Source: Zygaena filipendulae
Lineage: Eukaryota; Arthropoda; Insecta; Lepidoptera; Zygaenidae
NCBI GenBank assembly: GCA_907165275.2
Contig: OU015649.1
Location: 1,456,001 to 1,520,000, forward strand
DNA length: 64,000 bases
Reading direction: 5' to 3'
The translations under genes were made by a program, and so were the position numbers. Positions 26,901 through 37,889 of the stretch are shown here, piece by piece (position 1 is the first letter of the stretch; each line of letters opens with the position of its first letter). A model generated the notes under the pieces. That model searched no databases. It had not been told where the DNA came from and saw only the letters and a program-made list of their open reading frames with translations.

Positions 26901-29900
26901 CGTGCGGCATAGGTAACTCTCGTCTCTCGAATAAATAGTTTTCTCGGACATCGGTGAGTGTTGACTACAGTGTCATGAATACTTTATCTATAGAGAAACT
27001 CGTGCCTCGTTAGAAATCGATTCCATTAATTTGATAGATTGATGCTTTTAAATAATCGTGAATATAATGAACGCGTAATCCTCCCAAATTAAACGCTGTC
27101 TAGATATTATAACAATGTGAATTCAACATTCATATTGTAATCATGATTAGAGCGTTGAATCTGTTGCGCGGGCGCAGCGCCAGTCGGCTCAAGAATGCAC
27201 TTTCATATTACTGATGCGGCACGGGCTCGGACAGACAAATCCGTGGCTTATTATATATAGAGTGAATCACGAACACGGCGCAAACACGTATGCAGGTGTC
27301 ATGTCTCAAAGAGAAAAATTGAAAAACAAATCATATTCAGCATAATTAAGAGATAAGTACAGCTATTTTTAGGGAACCGTACCTGCCTCAAAAGGAAAAA
27401 TGGATTATCGGATCACTTCGTTGTCTGTCTGTCCGTCTGTCTAAGGTCCGCCCTTTGAAGATGTGAAAAAAAAAACAAATAGGTATAGATACTTCCCGTT
27501 GACCTAGTCATGAAATTTGGTGAGAAACAATGTTTGTTTGTTGTGAGCAAGTAAAGGGAAATATCCGAAAACCGTGTGGTTTTACGTACATCACAAAAAA
27601 AGTTGCGAGTGTTAACTTGATTGCAGTTGGTAAACTAACCCGGGCTGTCGATGTATGGCAATAACAGTTTTCTAACGGCAAAGTTGTTTGTCTCTCAATC
27701 GGGATTACGACTAATTTACAAGTTTGCATGAAAACCTCGGTGCGCGAGTCTGACTCGCACTTGGCCGGTTTTTATTATTCATAACAATTTTAGCAATGCC
27801 AAATAAGTTCAATAACCTCATAAATGTTATAATAAAATGTTTTATTTTTATTATTTCAGCCAGAGAATGATTTCGATAGAAGAAGACAGCCTGGATTAGG
27901 ACATCCGGGCTTCAGCGAACACCAGACGAGGTTTGGATTAAACTCTCCCCTGCAAAACTTCAACACTCAGCTGGGCCTGGTCAACAACCCGTCGCCTCCT
28001 CTGCAACAACAACAGCAGTTTCAACAGCCTTTCCCTCAGCCCCAACAACCATATGTACCACAATTCAACAACATAAATTCCAATCAGAACATTCAAAACA
28101 ACCCACCTCTGCCAAACAATGCCATTAATTTCAACCAAGGACCTATTATAGAGCCATCTGTCCTACAGCACAGTTTCTCAATAGACCTAGGACCAGCACC
28201 AAACCCAAACAATTTCATTCAACCAGTTCCTCCTACTTTAGCTGCCTTCTCAAATTTACCCTCACAACAAAATCCTCAAGTATTCAGTAATCATAACGCC
28301 CGTCCAATTAATCTAGCTCAACCGCGACCAACTCAGCCAATCTTTCTGCCTACTATTCCGCCAAGTCAAGGTCACAATTTCAACAAACCAAACGCTATAA
28401 CTATTCACCCTGCACCGAATCTGGGACCACAAAACTTCCATCAGCACAACAACAATGGACAAAACCCGTTGCAGTCAAATTTGGGTCCAGCACCTATTTT
28501 CCCGAGTGGACAAACATCACAAATACAAAACCTATTCGAACAACAAAATGAGAACTTAGAAAAACTAAGAGAACTGCAAGAGAGACAGCGAATAATTCAA
28601 AAGCATCAGGAATTTGTACAAAAACAACAACAAAAACAACAAGAGAAAGTTGAGAAACTACATCAAGAATTCATAAGTAAACAAGCAACCAAAACTCTTC
28701 CTACTTTCCCAACAACCGAGAGTTACGATGATGTCTTAAGAAATCAGGACAAAAGTAGACCTGTTCTCCCGCATGAGACGGATTTATTCAGGAAAGCTGT
28801 CGAAATGTTTGAGAAGCAGAACCCAACGACTCCGACAACGACAACATCTACAACAACTACTACAACACCAGCCCCAACATCTAGGTACACGCCTAGACCT
28901 AGACAGAAAGCAAGAAATCCACCACAAGATAAGAACAAGCAGAAACTTTATAATGAAATCAAGAGTCTTCTTGAAGAAAGTGAAACCAAGGGATTTGACG
29001 ATAACTTGAGAGCTAAGAGTGTTGAGCTTTTACAAAAACCAGACATCCTTAAACAACTCAAGGTAGCTTTAGCTGAAAACCCCGAAGACTTTAGTGGGAA
29101 AAATTTCTCATCTCGAGAGATTTCTTTAAATGGTCAAAAGTTCGAAATAATTAGAACTAATAATCCTAATTTAATACCCCAAGGAGCTGTTACTGCCGAT
29201 AGTACTAATTTAGCTGATATAATGGCTGCTGCATCAGGTGCAACAGTGCCACAGAAAAAAGAGAGTCGGGTATCTTTTGAAGAGTTAACCAAAGGCGTAT
29301 TACCACCTGGTGCTGATTTCGAATTGATCAAGCAAACGGATAACGGAAAGTTGGAAGAAGTACCAAGTCTTCCGAACGCTATTAATAACAAGAAAAAAAT
29401 TACATTTGTTTTCTTGGAAGAACAAGACGACGGGACGTTAAAAGTAAAAGGTGTGAAAGCTAATGGGCAACAGACAGAAGAAGGTCCGGAGGTTGAAAGC
29501 ATCTTAAAGAAAATAAAGAATGGTGAAATACAGTTACCTGGCAATGCAAGAATATCAAACGCTGGGTTTACAGCTAGTACCACTGCTGCCACGCCATCAA
29601 CTGACTCGACCGATTTCATAGCGGAATCTTCTCAGCAACCTTCAAGCTACTCCAACTACGTTAGCACATCAAGCCATGGTGCAACTGGGCACTCTCAACC
29701 GACTATCCACACAACTCCAGCAACTAATACGTACAGAACTTCAATTCAATCTAGAATAACTCAACCTCAAACTGAGACTTATACAACTCCAACCCGCATA
29801 GTGTCGACCACCGAAAGATACTCTGTAAAGTCAACAACACCTTCTTTTTTGCCAACGCCGAGAAAATCTTTCAGTCAAACTACAAGAAATACGTTCCCTA

Positions 29901-32766
29901 GTTCAACTATCACGAGCACTACACCTTCATACCGGATAACTCCTGAAGATATCGTTGTGATCGGGTCCAGTACATCCTCCTCCACCGCGCCTCCTAGAGA
30001 GGAAATAAATACAGTAGGCGGCTCGGGGTTAGTCGACATTCTCAAAGACAACGGTTTATTTGCAACGGCTAAATACTTACGGCAGTCAGGCTTGGACACG
30101 ATTTTGAACGAGACCGGACCATACACAATCTTTGCGCCCACCGATAAGGCGTTTAGAACACTGCTAGTCCAACTGGGTGGACCTGATCGGGCCGAGGAGA
30201 AGTTCCGTGACAATCCAAGACTGTTGAGTGGTGTAAGTATTGCAAACTTTGTTATCTATTTATGTCCCACTTCATGATGTTGACACTCCTGTGTCCTTGA
30301 GCTAAGTTTATAAATATCGCAACGTTTGACTGGCTGGAGTATATGCATATACTCATTACTCATAGCAATTGTAATTTGCATTCACGATTCCGTGAAAAAT
30401 CAAATCATCCTAAGGTCAAATGTTCTGACTGGCAATGTTCCTAGCTCCTCCTGCACCACGTGATACCGGGGGCGTTTGACATCGGCTCGCTGCAAGACGA
30501 GATGACCGGCGTGTCCCTGGCCGGCACCCAGCTGAGGGTCAACCAGTACGACATGCACGACGTCGAGTGGAACGAAGTGCGAGTCACCACCATCAACGGC
30601 GCCAGGGTGTTGGACGACAAGAAGGATATACACATACCGCAGGTGAGACCTTCTACAAAATTGCCGTAGTATATAATCAAGCAACCTACACAATATTCAG
30701 GAAAACAGAACTGGAATTAAAGCTGAAATAATTGGGTGATGAAAAGAGCTTAAACTTGTGCGAGAGATCTAGGGGGTTTTGTGCGTTGATGAACGATGGT
30801 CACTAGATTTCGGGTTTATTCATTCATTTACCAACACAAATCATACGGGTTTACGTATATGAGTTCGTTCACTGCAGAGAATCAGAACGACGTAAAAGAG
30901 AAGTGGTGTCGTAGTGTTCGATCAAAGGACACAAGTTTACCTTTACTTTCCTAACATTGAACATATTATATCCAGGGCATAGCGCACGCAGTGGACAGGG
31001 TGATGTTCCCGCTGCCGGTGGGCGACGTGGTGCAGACCCTGCAGGCAGACCGGGACAGGCGGTTCACGACCTTCATCAACGCGATACATGCCAGCGGGTT
31101 CGCGGACATACTGTCAGGTATGGTTGTTTACGGGCATACCTAACTTATGTAGGCAGGAAGCTGAAGACATAGTTCGGCGTTTGTATAATATGTATAAGTA
31201 CACGAATATCATTGCGTGTACATAAAAGCCGTACCTACCTAGCATCCCGTGAGGGTGGTATAAAAAAGCTCCATTTGCAACACATTCACAGCTAAAATTC
31301 TCTATTTTAATGAGTAATACGGTAAGTATCCCTTTTTTATCATGTTCTGAAGACTATCAAAAGTCAGAAATCAATCAAATTTTGCGTGCACAAATTAGAT
31401 GTTGCGTACACCATATAAAGCGGTTTTTAAAGACTCTTTTGATCTCGTGATAAAAGATAATACTGACCACGAGCCTAAGCCAATAATAATATTATTGAGA
31501 GCGCAACACAACAACTCTTCATTCCTTCCTCCTCCCCTTTTGAAGTAAGATTGCCTGCGAGTGCGATGGCTACGAAGGCTAATAAAAAAAAAGATCATCG
31601 ATAGGTACTATTACTATCATTATCTACTTTGTGACTATGACTCTACTACTTGTCTCAGAGACTCAGCAGTGTCAGGACAAACATAATATCTGAGGTTAGT
31701 GTCAAATTAGCTTGTATTCTTTTACAAAAAAAAAAGAAAGTAACAATCTCACGTGAGGCTCGGAAGGGGGAGGGTTTCGGAAACAAATCGCGAAATATCA
31801 CAAGGAAGGGAGGGCTATAATGAGATATCTAGAGAAGATAATATTAAATTTTTTTTAATATACTTTATACTAAAATACACGTGATTTTGGGTTTTGGGGG
31901 GGGGGGGGGGGGGGGATGTGGTCTAAAACTTCACCACATATCACCCGGAGGGGTTGAAAATTTGCTAAAAAACATCACGTGATTAATGGACGCCCCTCGT
32001 AGACAAGAAAACGTACACGGTGTTCGCGCCGACGGACGCGGCGTTCGCGCGGCTGCCGCCGGCCGAGGCGGCGCGCTACGGCGACAAGGCGGCGGCGCGG
32101 GCGCTGGTCGCGCGCCACGTGATGCCGGGCACGCTGTACAGCGCCGGCATGAGATACTACCAGCTCAGGAACTCTATGGAGGAGGCCAAGCCGCTCACGC
32201 TCCAAAAGAACTCTGGTAACGTTTTGTTTGTGATTTTTATGATACTAGCTATACCTCGCGGTTTCACCAGCGGTAATTTCGGAATTCCTGTGGGAATTTC
32301 GGAATAAAAGGTACCCTACAATGTCACTCAGGCCTACCGTAGCTTCCTATGAGTGAAAGAATTTTCAAAATCGGTTCAGTAGATCCAGAGATTACCCCTG
32401 CAACGTCAACGTCAACGTCTGTAAAACTCACAAACTTTACCTCTATAAAATTTAAGTAGACAAGCTGTTCCCCGCGGTTTCACCCGTTTTTGTTCCCGCG
32501 AGAATTGTAAGATAAAAAATACCTGTCCTTGTCCTTTTCTGTTACCCCTGACAACGTGTACCTATGCAATGTTTTATTTTGATTGGAATTTTATTGTATG
32601 AGATTTTACCCATATACAAAAGCATGTCAAATGGATATAATATATTTTTTTCATGAATAATTTTCTTATTTCCTCAGGTCGCATCAAAGTGAATAACGCA
32701 CAAGTGATAACCCACAACATCCCCGCAACGAACGGTGTCATCCACGCTATCGACGCCATCTTGTGA
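17969..32766 (+). CDS. Secreted FAS1 (fasciclin) domain protein, six coding exons
   Basis: Exons: 17969-18037, 27860-30232, 30445-30642, 30976-31117, 32003-32215, 32678-32766. All are GT-AG with matching phases, giving about 1027 residues. Exon 1 encodes a signal peptide (MRRMTGLICQFLLLAHAAYA). Residues about 24-235 are Pro/Gln/Asn-rich; about 235-300 is a charged, Gln-rich coiled coil (LEKLRELQERQRIIQKHQEF); about 343-366 and 590-735 are Thr/Ser-rich. Two FAS1 domains follow, at about 740-885 (YTIFAPTD, HHVIPG) and 905-1027 (YTVFAPTD, RHVMPG, final NGVIHAIDAIL). FAS1 domains, as in TGFBI, periostin and insect midline fasciclin, mediate cell-matrix adhesion, so a secreted or matrix role is inferred. 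No GPI signal or transmembrane segment is seen at the C terminus. The first intron is 9.8 kb of repeats, and exons 3-5 are far more GC-rich than exon 2. The family call is firm; the exact orthologue is not. Confidence 0.9.
18200..18416 (-). repeat. Retroposon family A, subfamily B copy
   Basis: On the plus strand it reads from the tail (gaaggtaaagtttgcgattt, gtagggggtaatctctggat) to the head (ggtgaaaccatgggaaacag), so it is inserted in reverse. Confidence 0.75.
19868..20063 (-). repeat. Retroposon family A copy
   Basis: Ends on the plus strand with gcgggaattctgaaactaac, gcgggtgaaaccgcgcggga and cagctagt, i.e. the reversed head of the family. The 3' half is a variant with gaaacggcttgaccgattct. 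Confidence 0.7.
20207..20442. mobile_element. MITE family M3, copy 2
   Basis: Same length (236 bp) and termini as 15926-16161. The flanks carry atct on both sides, consistent with a short target duplication. It differs from copy 1 by scattered substitutions and small indels. Confidence 0.8.
20450..20640 (-). repeat. Retroposon family A, subfamily B copy
   Basis: Plus-strand order: actaatattatagagaggta, gtaatctctggatctactg-like block, agggtactttttgtcctgaa, attaccgcgggtgaaaccg. The head is truncated just before cagctag. Confidence 0.7.
21125..21420 (+). repeat. Diverged retroposon with ctagcttttgccgcg head
   Basis: Starts actagcttttgccgcgtggt. It has an internal partial duplication of gtggtgatcgatcagtc.gtc at about 21311 and 21381. 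Related in style to family A but a different family. Confidence 0.45.
21785..22106 (+). repeat. 3' end of a non-LTR retrotransposon with (TATTC)n tail
   Basis: Contains caaaggttgtctggaagaga, tcgctagtaaagcgataaga and ccgcctttt, then tgtacaataaagtgtattct with about eight copies of tattc (22070-22105). The order rRNA-like hairpin, AATAAA, simple repeat is typical of a truncated LINE 3' UTR. A related copy is at about 39950-40230. No reverse-transcriptase ORF is present. Confidence 0.65.
24610..25110 (+). repeat. Cluster of three family A copies, two in tandem
   Basis: 24610-24738 and 24738-24896 are head-to-tail; the second lacks the ctagctg head but repeats ttcggagttcccgcgggaat. A third copy starts at about 24923 (ctagctgtcccccgtgggtt). 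Confidence 0.7.
25350..25540. mobile_element. Fold-back MITE, family M4
   Basis: Left terminus ggttagccaagttgacattc and onwards to gcgttaacg..gaaaact; right terminus mirrors it, ending gaatgtcaacttggctaacc. The TIRs are about 44 bp. A second inner pair, ggtcagccaatcaaaacta and tagttttgattggctgacc, makes almost the whole 191 bp self-complementary. Confidence 0.8.
26081..26120. repeat. Perfect 18 bp hairpin at a transposon junction
   Basis: ttcgacccgtgtaaaccc, loop ctct, gggtttacacgggtcgaa. It arises because two elements with the same TIR lie end to end (see 26103-26569). Confidence 0.85.
26103..26569. mobile_element. TIR element with gggtttacacgggtcga ends
   Basis: The left end gggtttacacgggtcgaa matches, inverted, the right end tcgactcgtgtaaactc. 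ctct flanks both sides (26099-26102 and 26570-26573) as a putative target duplication. Internal blocks with aatcgacc and tggcaattcggct recur twice. No transposase is visible. It is inserted exactly at the end of an adjoining copy whose remnant lies at about 26050-26098. Confidence 0.65.
27370..27775 (+). repeat. Lepidopteran dispersed repeat ending cgcacttggccggttttt
   Basis: Begins gggaaccgtacctgcctcaa, has gtctgtctgtccgtctgtct and gtcatgaaatttgg, and ends ctcggtgcgcgagtctgact, cgcacttggccggttttt. I recognise this tail as a very common dispersed sequence in moths and butterflies; the class is uncertain. It lies only about 85 bases upstream of FAS1 exon 2. Confidence 0.65.
31118..32002 (+). 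other. FAS1 intron 4, with an 18-19 base G run
   Basis: No gene. At about 31897-31915 there is an uninterrupted G tract next to ggttttggg, a potential G-quadruplex or polymerase-slippage site about 90 bases upstream of exon 5. An A run lies at about 31723. Confidence 0.8.
32244..32570 (+). repeat. Two tandem family A copies in FAS1 intron 5
   Basis: 32244-32458 is a subfamily B copy (ctagctatacctcgcggttt.. to ..acaaactttacctctataaa). 32462-32570 is a truncated standard copy (agctgttccccgcggtttca.. to ..tgacaacgtgtacc). Confidence 0.75.
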
Positions 32767-33356
32767 GCCCGCGACATCATGCTGCATTTACCCGCCAAAA
32801 TTAGCTTCAGTGAAGCTTAAGTTTCTCCGCTGTGGAATTAATTCGAATCGTCCGCGGTCCGACTGCTTCTTTCCTGCCAAAGTCTGCCTTTCTCCAAAAC
32901 TCACAAATAGTCTAAACCTTATGGTCATACAGATCGAGTTGGATTTTTTTAAGTGTTTAGTCAATTGTTCTTTTGTATTTTAATACTAAGATTTTGAAAT
33001 GTAAATTCTCGAAACCTAGGACCCCTTCCACCCGTTGTCCCTTGTCACATTTCGTCCCCCCCTCCCCCTTAACATGCAATAAAAATAAATAAACATGTGA
33101 CGTAGGCACTTTAGGATGGTCCTTTATAGCCGTGCACGTCACTTCCGTTGCCGGCTAAAATTTTCAATGCGCCAAAAAAAATATAACTTTAAAAAACTTG
33201 TTGCCTAGACTAAACCTACCAATAAAACGTAAACTGAGACCATTTTCCTACAGAATTTCGTAAAATAATTTTCTATTAAGAATGTAAATATAAAAATATC
33301 TAGTTGTAAGCTAATTATTTATGTAACATAATTGAGTGGTTTTACTTTTTTTTTGT

Positions 33357-33362
33357 AAATAA
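33357..33362 (+). terminator. Poly(A) signal candidate of the FAS1 gene
   Basis: aataaa about 590 bases after the stop codon, preceded by a T run. An alternative aataaa cluster is at about 33079-33095. Confidence 0.45.
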
Positions 33363-33970
33363 ACTTATTGACTCAAAAACAAGATTATTAATTTTCCTAT
33401 AACTTTCATAGGCTTTCTATTTAGTAGCTGTTGCCTCCAATTTCACTTGCGTCTTTTTTTTAATTTTTTTTTGGAACTCTATAGAACGGAAGGCTCTGGG
33501 CGTTTGAGCACCAAACAAATCAAGTGTTGATTTGGGCGAAGAAACGCAATTTCAAAATCTAGTATTAAATTTTTGTTGAAATTGAATATAAATTATTGAA
33601 ATATCAACTACCTACTTCAAATTTTGTACTTATAGGCAATGAAGATACGGTTCTTAATGATGTAACAATTAACATCAACAAAGTGCTCAAGCATTACTCC
33701 TCATTCTATCTATACGGAACTCTATTGCATCTGCTCGCTATTTGCGCTAGCTCTATTGCATTGATATAAATGTTATTGTTTTTTTTTTTAAATTCTCAAT
33801 CGCTTACATAAAATTAATTATCTCAAACAAATTATAAACTAAAAATCTAAAGCGATTCCTTTTGCAAACATACTTGATTTCATTTTGCATTTCAGTACTT
33901 TTTAAAATATTCCAGTTTTGTTAGTTTAATTAATGTGAAAACATAAAAGCGAATTCGTGTAACTTCAAAT
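33363..33970. other. Spacer between convergent FAS1 and kinase genes
   Basis: About 600 bases of AT-rich DNA between the candidate poly(A) signals of the two convergent genes. No repeat or ORF of note. Confidence 0.5.
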
Positions 33971-33976
33971 TTTATT
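33971..33976 (-). terminator. Poly(A) signal candidate of the eIF2-alpha kinase gene
   Basis: tttatt on the plus strand (AATAAA on the minus strand), about 155 bases after the kinase stop codon. Confidence 0.45.
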
Positions 33977-34127
33977 CTTTAATGACTGTTTTAAAAACAC
34001 AGGGACACAAAGCAAAAGCACACAAAAATGTGAAAAAAAAAAAAAAAACAAAAAATATTGGATACCAATAAACCAATGCTGATTGTTCAAATACAGAAGC
34101 ACAAACACAAACTATGATGAGTAAATC

Positions 34128-37100
34128 TCAAGTCTGATAGTTTAACTTGGCGAGTTTCATTTGCAACTGGGCTATGATATCGTCTTTCTGCGCTATGAGG
34201 TCGTCTTTCGCGGCCAATTCCTCCTTCAGGGACTTTATCGTGTCGTCTTTGTTCTCCGACAGGTGTTTCAGCTCCTCCAGGAGCTGGGCGGTGTCCAGCC
34301 TCTTGGCGGGGCGGCGCTGCACCAGCTTGCCGATGATGTGCGCGATCTTGGGATAGTTGGCGGTGAGGTGGGCGGGGATCTGACCCCTGCCGAGGTTGCC
34401 GATGACCTTGACCCTCTCCATGTCGGTGTTGAACGGCTCCACCAACTCCAGCAGTATTATCCCGAGGCTGTACATGTCGCTCTGGAAAATAAAATAGAAT
34501 AGCTAGAGCCAACGTCAAAAATATTATGTCAACTAAATAATCCAGTTCACCAAATAAGCAATGGGATTATTTTGGATTATAAACGCGTCTCTATCGTCTC
34601 CATTTTAAAGTTTATCTCAAATTGCAACACTTTTGTTATAGTTATCATAGTCATGAGCTTCGAAATTACCAATGTATTTATTTATTAAAAACAAGATAGA
34701 CTTATTATACTAATTCCAATTTAGGGAATCTAAATCGGATACAATTTAGGATCAGTGAGTGAGAGAGAGAGAGAGCGAGTGATCACACTACACTAAATTG
34801 TACCCTAAATCGATTAATCTAGGGTACATCTTAATGTAGTGTGCTCACTCGCTTTCTCTCTCACTCACTGATCCTAAATCGGAACCAGCTGTTCTAACTT
34901 CGATTACACCTTCCGATTTCCTAGATTGGTGTCTGACAAATTGTAAAGTGTAATACTTAAGCGTTTAAGCCAGCGAAGTCTAGTTTCGTGACTACGATAT
35001 AATAATATATGACTGGTGCCGAATTACGATTTGCGAGTACCCCGATATGCTGTGCCAACAGCGACCACAATGCGCGGAACAAGCGCGGAACTAGCGTGGC
35101 GAGCTAACCGCAATAGAGGTCAGCTTCCAAAATCTTGACGTCTCAATATAAAAAAGTAGGTATGGTTTGTCGTATTAGGTGTTACTTTTAAAAAAATATT
35201 TTTAGTCGATGTTATTTTTAGATGTCTGTAGATCGTAAATAGTGGCCAAACTAGTAGTTATAAGGAAAACTTGTACTAAAATGCTACATAAATAAAATAT
35301 CGATTGATAAATTACTTATATTTATGTAATTTATCAATCGATATTTTATGGATCCACTACACTATCGCCGAGTAAAGACGATTATGCGCGAGCACGATAG
35401 TGTAGAGGGCATACTCGGCTGTACTCGCCGATCATCGTCTATGATCGCCTGTGACCCGTGAATTGTAGTTTTTTGGGCACGAATCAAAAGCTTGTGGTTG
35501 CGTTGAGGTGTCCACATTATCGCCGATCACACGATCAACGATCATCGGCGATAATGTAGTGCAGGCATTATTATTGCGTTGTATAGGCCCGTCTCTACTG
35601 TTAGTTGAGCATAACTTAAGAATGTTCTTATTAAAACTCACTTTGGGATTGCACTCCCCGTCCAGTTGCTCGGGCGCCGCGTACATGTGCGTCCCGAACG
35701 CGAGCCCGCTGTGCGACTGCTGCAGCGGACACGCCAGCCCGAAGTCCCCGAGCTGCACCAGCAGCCCGTCCTCCGCCTGCGCCACGAACACGTTGCTGGG
35801 CTTCACGTCGTGGTGGATCACACCCCGAGAGTGAATGTAGTGCAGCCCCTTCACCAGCTGCGTAAACATATCGATTATCACATCTATATGCATCCAATTC
35901 AACGGGTAGTTTGTGTCCGATGCGATAGAGGTGTCCAAGCACGAACAATCGATGGAGTCGCTGTGATGAAGCGTACAGTCCGAGTTTTTCCTTGACGATG
36001 TGACTTGGAGGTTTCTCTCGTCTAACCACTGCTTTAAAGTTTGCTGGCAGTAAGTCATTTGTATATACAGGGTTGCCCATTTCAGGTTGACCCGTTTGCA
36101 ATTCTCGTACTCTTTACCGGACAGTTTGCAAACTGCGTTTTCGTCGTTTGGTATTGTATCTTCATCACTGTCACATTCGTCAATGTTATCATCTATATTA
36201 TCTTCATTCGAACTGTCATTATTCTCTAAACTGCCGGTGGAATTTCTAAAGGAAATAATAAAATCTGACTCACTATCGTGCCTTATTAGTTCTTTGGAAT
36301 TGTAAGTTTTGAAAGGTGTTATTATGTTGGGATGAACGGAAGACAAGAGATTAGTAGTTAGTGAATCTTCAGTGTCCGTTTCCATTTCATATTTGGGCAT
36401 CTTTTTCTTTATTGTAGTTTCTATCATTGGTTCTAACCAAGCTGCTTTGTAATTTACTATGTTTGGATGGTTCAGACTCGCTATGGTTTTCACTTCAGAC
36501 AGATGACTCATTATTGAGTTTACATCAGACGATTTAATATAGACTTTTTTTACTGCATACTCTACACCATCCAATCTATGCCGAGCTTTGAAAACACTCC
36601 CAAAACCACCAACGGCGATGAAGAACAACTCTTCAAATTCTCTGTGGTATCGGGACCATTCTAAGGCTGAAGGTTGGACTATAGGCCATGAGGCTGGCAG
36701 TGTTATTGGGATTTCACATCCATTTGAAACTGCAACCAGTTGGTAAAGTGCTCTTTGGTACTGGCTTCTCATAACCTCAAATTCCCCCATAGCGTAAGAG
36801 TTATCAATCAGGTTCATACTGTGTAGTTTTTCACAGATTGTGTTGTACAGTTTGTCCGCTTTTGTCACATCCTTTTCCAATAATGAGCATAATTGTTTAA
36901 CTAGAGACTGTATTAAGAGGCTGATAGGTGTTGTAGTTGTAGAGTTTGAGGCAACAATTTGTTGAGAGTGCTGGTGCTGGAATTTGGACTCTTGGCAGCT
37001 CTGTTGTTGTGTCACACCTGAAACCATAAAATACATCTACTTAAATTTTCAATACTTTTTCAATATCTGATTTTAATAAAATACCTTTTTTTTAAATTCA

Positions 37101-37889
37101 AGATTAAAAGCTGCACTCGAGAGTCGTTTTAATGGTCACTTAATTTTAAGAAAAGATTTTTAAAACAAAATTTTAATTATTGCAGCAATTTTGTTTTAAT
37201 AATCTTTACTTAAAATTAAGTAATTAAAATGACTCTAAGTGTTGCCGTTGGTAAATAGTAAAACCTTTCCTAAGGTAAGTACTAAATATTATCTTGAAGT
37301 ACTTAGTTCATTTACTATACTATATTCAGGACATGACATTGAGTCCTATTTTATACTGCTTTATAAAAATTTTAATTCAATTGTCTTTATTTTCTCAATC
37401 TTTGAATTTCTAGAAATTTCTATTCACATGATGTGTCAGCTTACCTCACACAACAGCAAAGATAATAAAACAACCATTACATATCAAAGGTATATAAGCA
37501 AAATGAAAGTAACATTTTATTGTTAGTGATATCTAATTCCTGTGACTTCTTTGTTATGTCTGTATCAAATAAATTGTAATAAATTAAAAAAAATGTGCAA
37601 AGCAAACAAAATAGGGCATTGTTATTTTTAAGTAAAAATCAATTAATTAAACTGCATAATTAATTTTTTATAGGATACCTACTTTATCAGTGAAACAATG
37701 TAAGAAATCTAAATCATAATGCTTTGTTGTAATTTTGTTTCTTTAGTAAAAGGGTTATTAAGGCGTAAAGAACTAAGGTTGGCAATAATTGTTATACAAC
37801 AAATTATAACATTAATAAGATTACTTACCTATGTCAAACGATTTCACAGTGGCCAGGGCCTCCCACTTGTTCTGTTTGTGTTTATCCAT
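34128..37889 (-). CDS. EIF2AK1: HRI-type eIF2-alpha kinase
   Basis: Exons, minus strand: 37889-37829, 37017-35642, 34481-34128; all GT-AG, phases match, about 596 residues. The start is MDKHKQNKWEALATVKSFDI; the last 110 residues are the end of the kinase lobe plus a coiled coil (KDDTIKSLKEELAAKDDLIA). Visible kinase features: Gly loop VGGFGSVFK (about 156-164), AVKK lysine (about 177), helix-C Glu (about 195), a long acidic insert between lobe strands (about 219-324) typical of eIF2-alpha kinases, DFG (about 445) and APE (about 468-470). The catalytic loop reads HHDVKPSN instead of HRDxKxxN. The family phosphorylates eIF2-alpha to reduce initiation during haem, oxidative or mitochondrial stress; the N-terminal domain here resembles the HRI regulatory region. 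Drosophila lacks HRI, but silkworm has BeK, which fits Lepidoptera. Confidence 0.9.
34744..34880. mobile_element. Palindromic MITE in kinase intron 2
   Basis: tttaggatcagtgagtgaga.. and ..tctcactcactgatcctaaa are terminal inverted repeats. Pairing continues inward through gcgagtgatcacactacact and ggtaccc-like blocks to the centre (aaatcgattaatct), so the 137 bp element folds fully. A GA/CT simple repeat lies in the arms. Confidence 0.8.
35292..35349. repeat. Perfect 24 bp inverted repeat
   Basis: ataaaatatcgattgataaa and ttac at 35292-35315 pair exactly with 35326-35349 around a 10-base AT loop. It lies in kinase intron 2, immediately before the next element. Confidence 0.85.
35353..35561. 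mobile_element. MITE with cactacattatcgccga ends
   Basis: Begins cactacactatcgccgag and ends ctcggcgataatgtagtg-like (cgatcatcggcgataatgta then gtg). Subterminal inverted copies of the same motif occur at about 35391-35405 and 35515-35531. The element straddles the beginning of intron 2, about 80 bases past the kinase exon 2 donor. Confidence 0.65.
37120..37236. mobile_element. Palindromic MITE in kinase intron 1
   Basis: agagtcgttttaatgg-cacttaattttaag on the left mirrors cttaaaattaagtaattaaa and atgactct on the right. The middle (aaaacaaaattttaatta..tgcagcaattttgttttaat) is also paired. It lies about 100 bases upstream of the exon 2 acceptor. Confidence 0.75.

Larger units (their letters stand above)
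18038..27859 (+). other. Giant first intron of the FAS1 gene
   Basis: 9.8 kb between the signal-peptide exon (donor gtgagt) and the main exon (acceptor ttatttcag). I see no credible internal exon. The ORF at 23233-23556 on the minus strand has unremarkable composition and no splice context. The intron is filled with family A retroposons, MITEs, a LINE 3' end, microsatellites and a tRNA-like fragment. Confidence 0.8.

Noticed and set aside
29134..29619. 161-residue minus-strand ORF inside FAS1 exon 2
   Set aside because: Antisense shadow of a long open exon with no family similarity.
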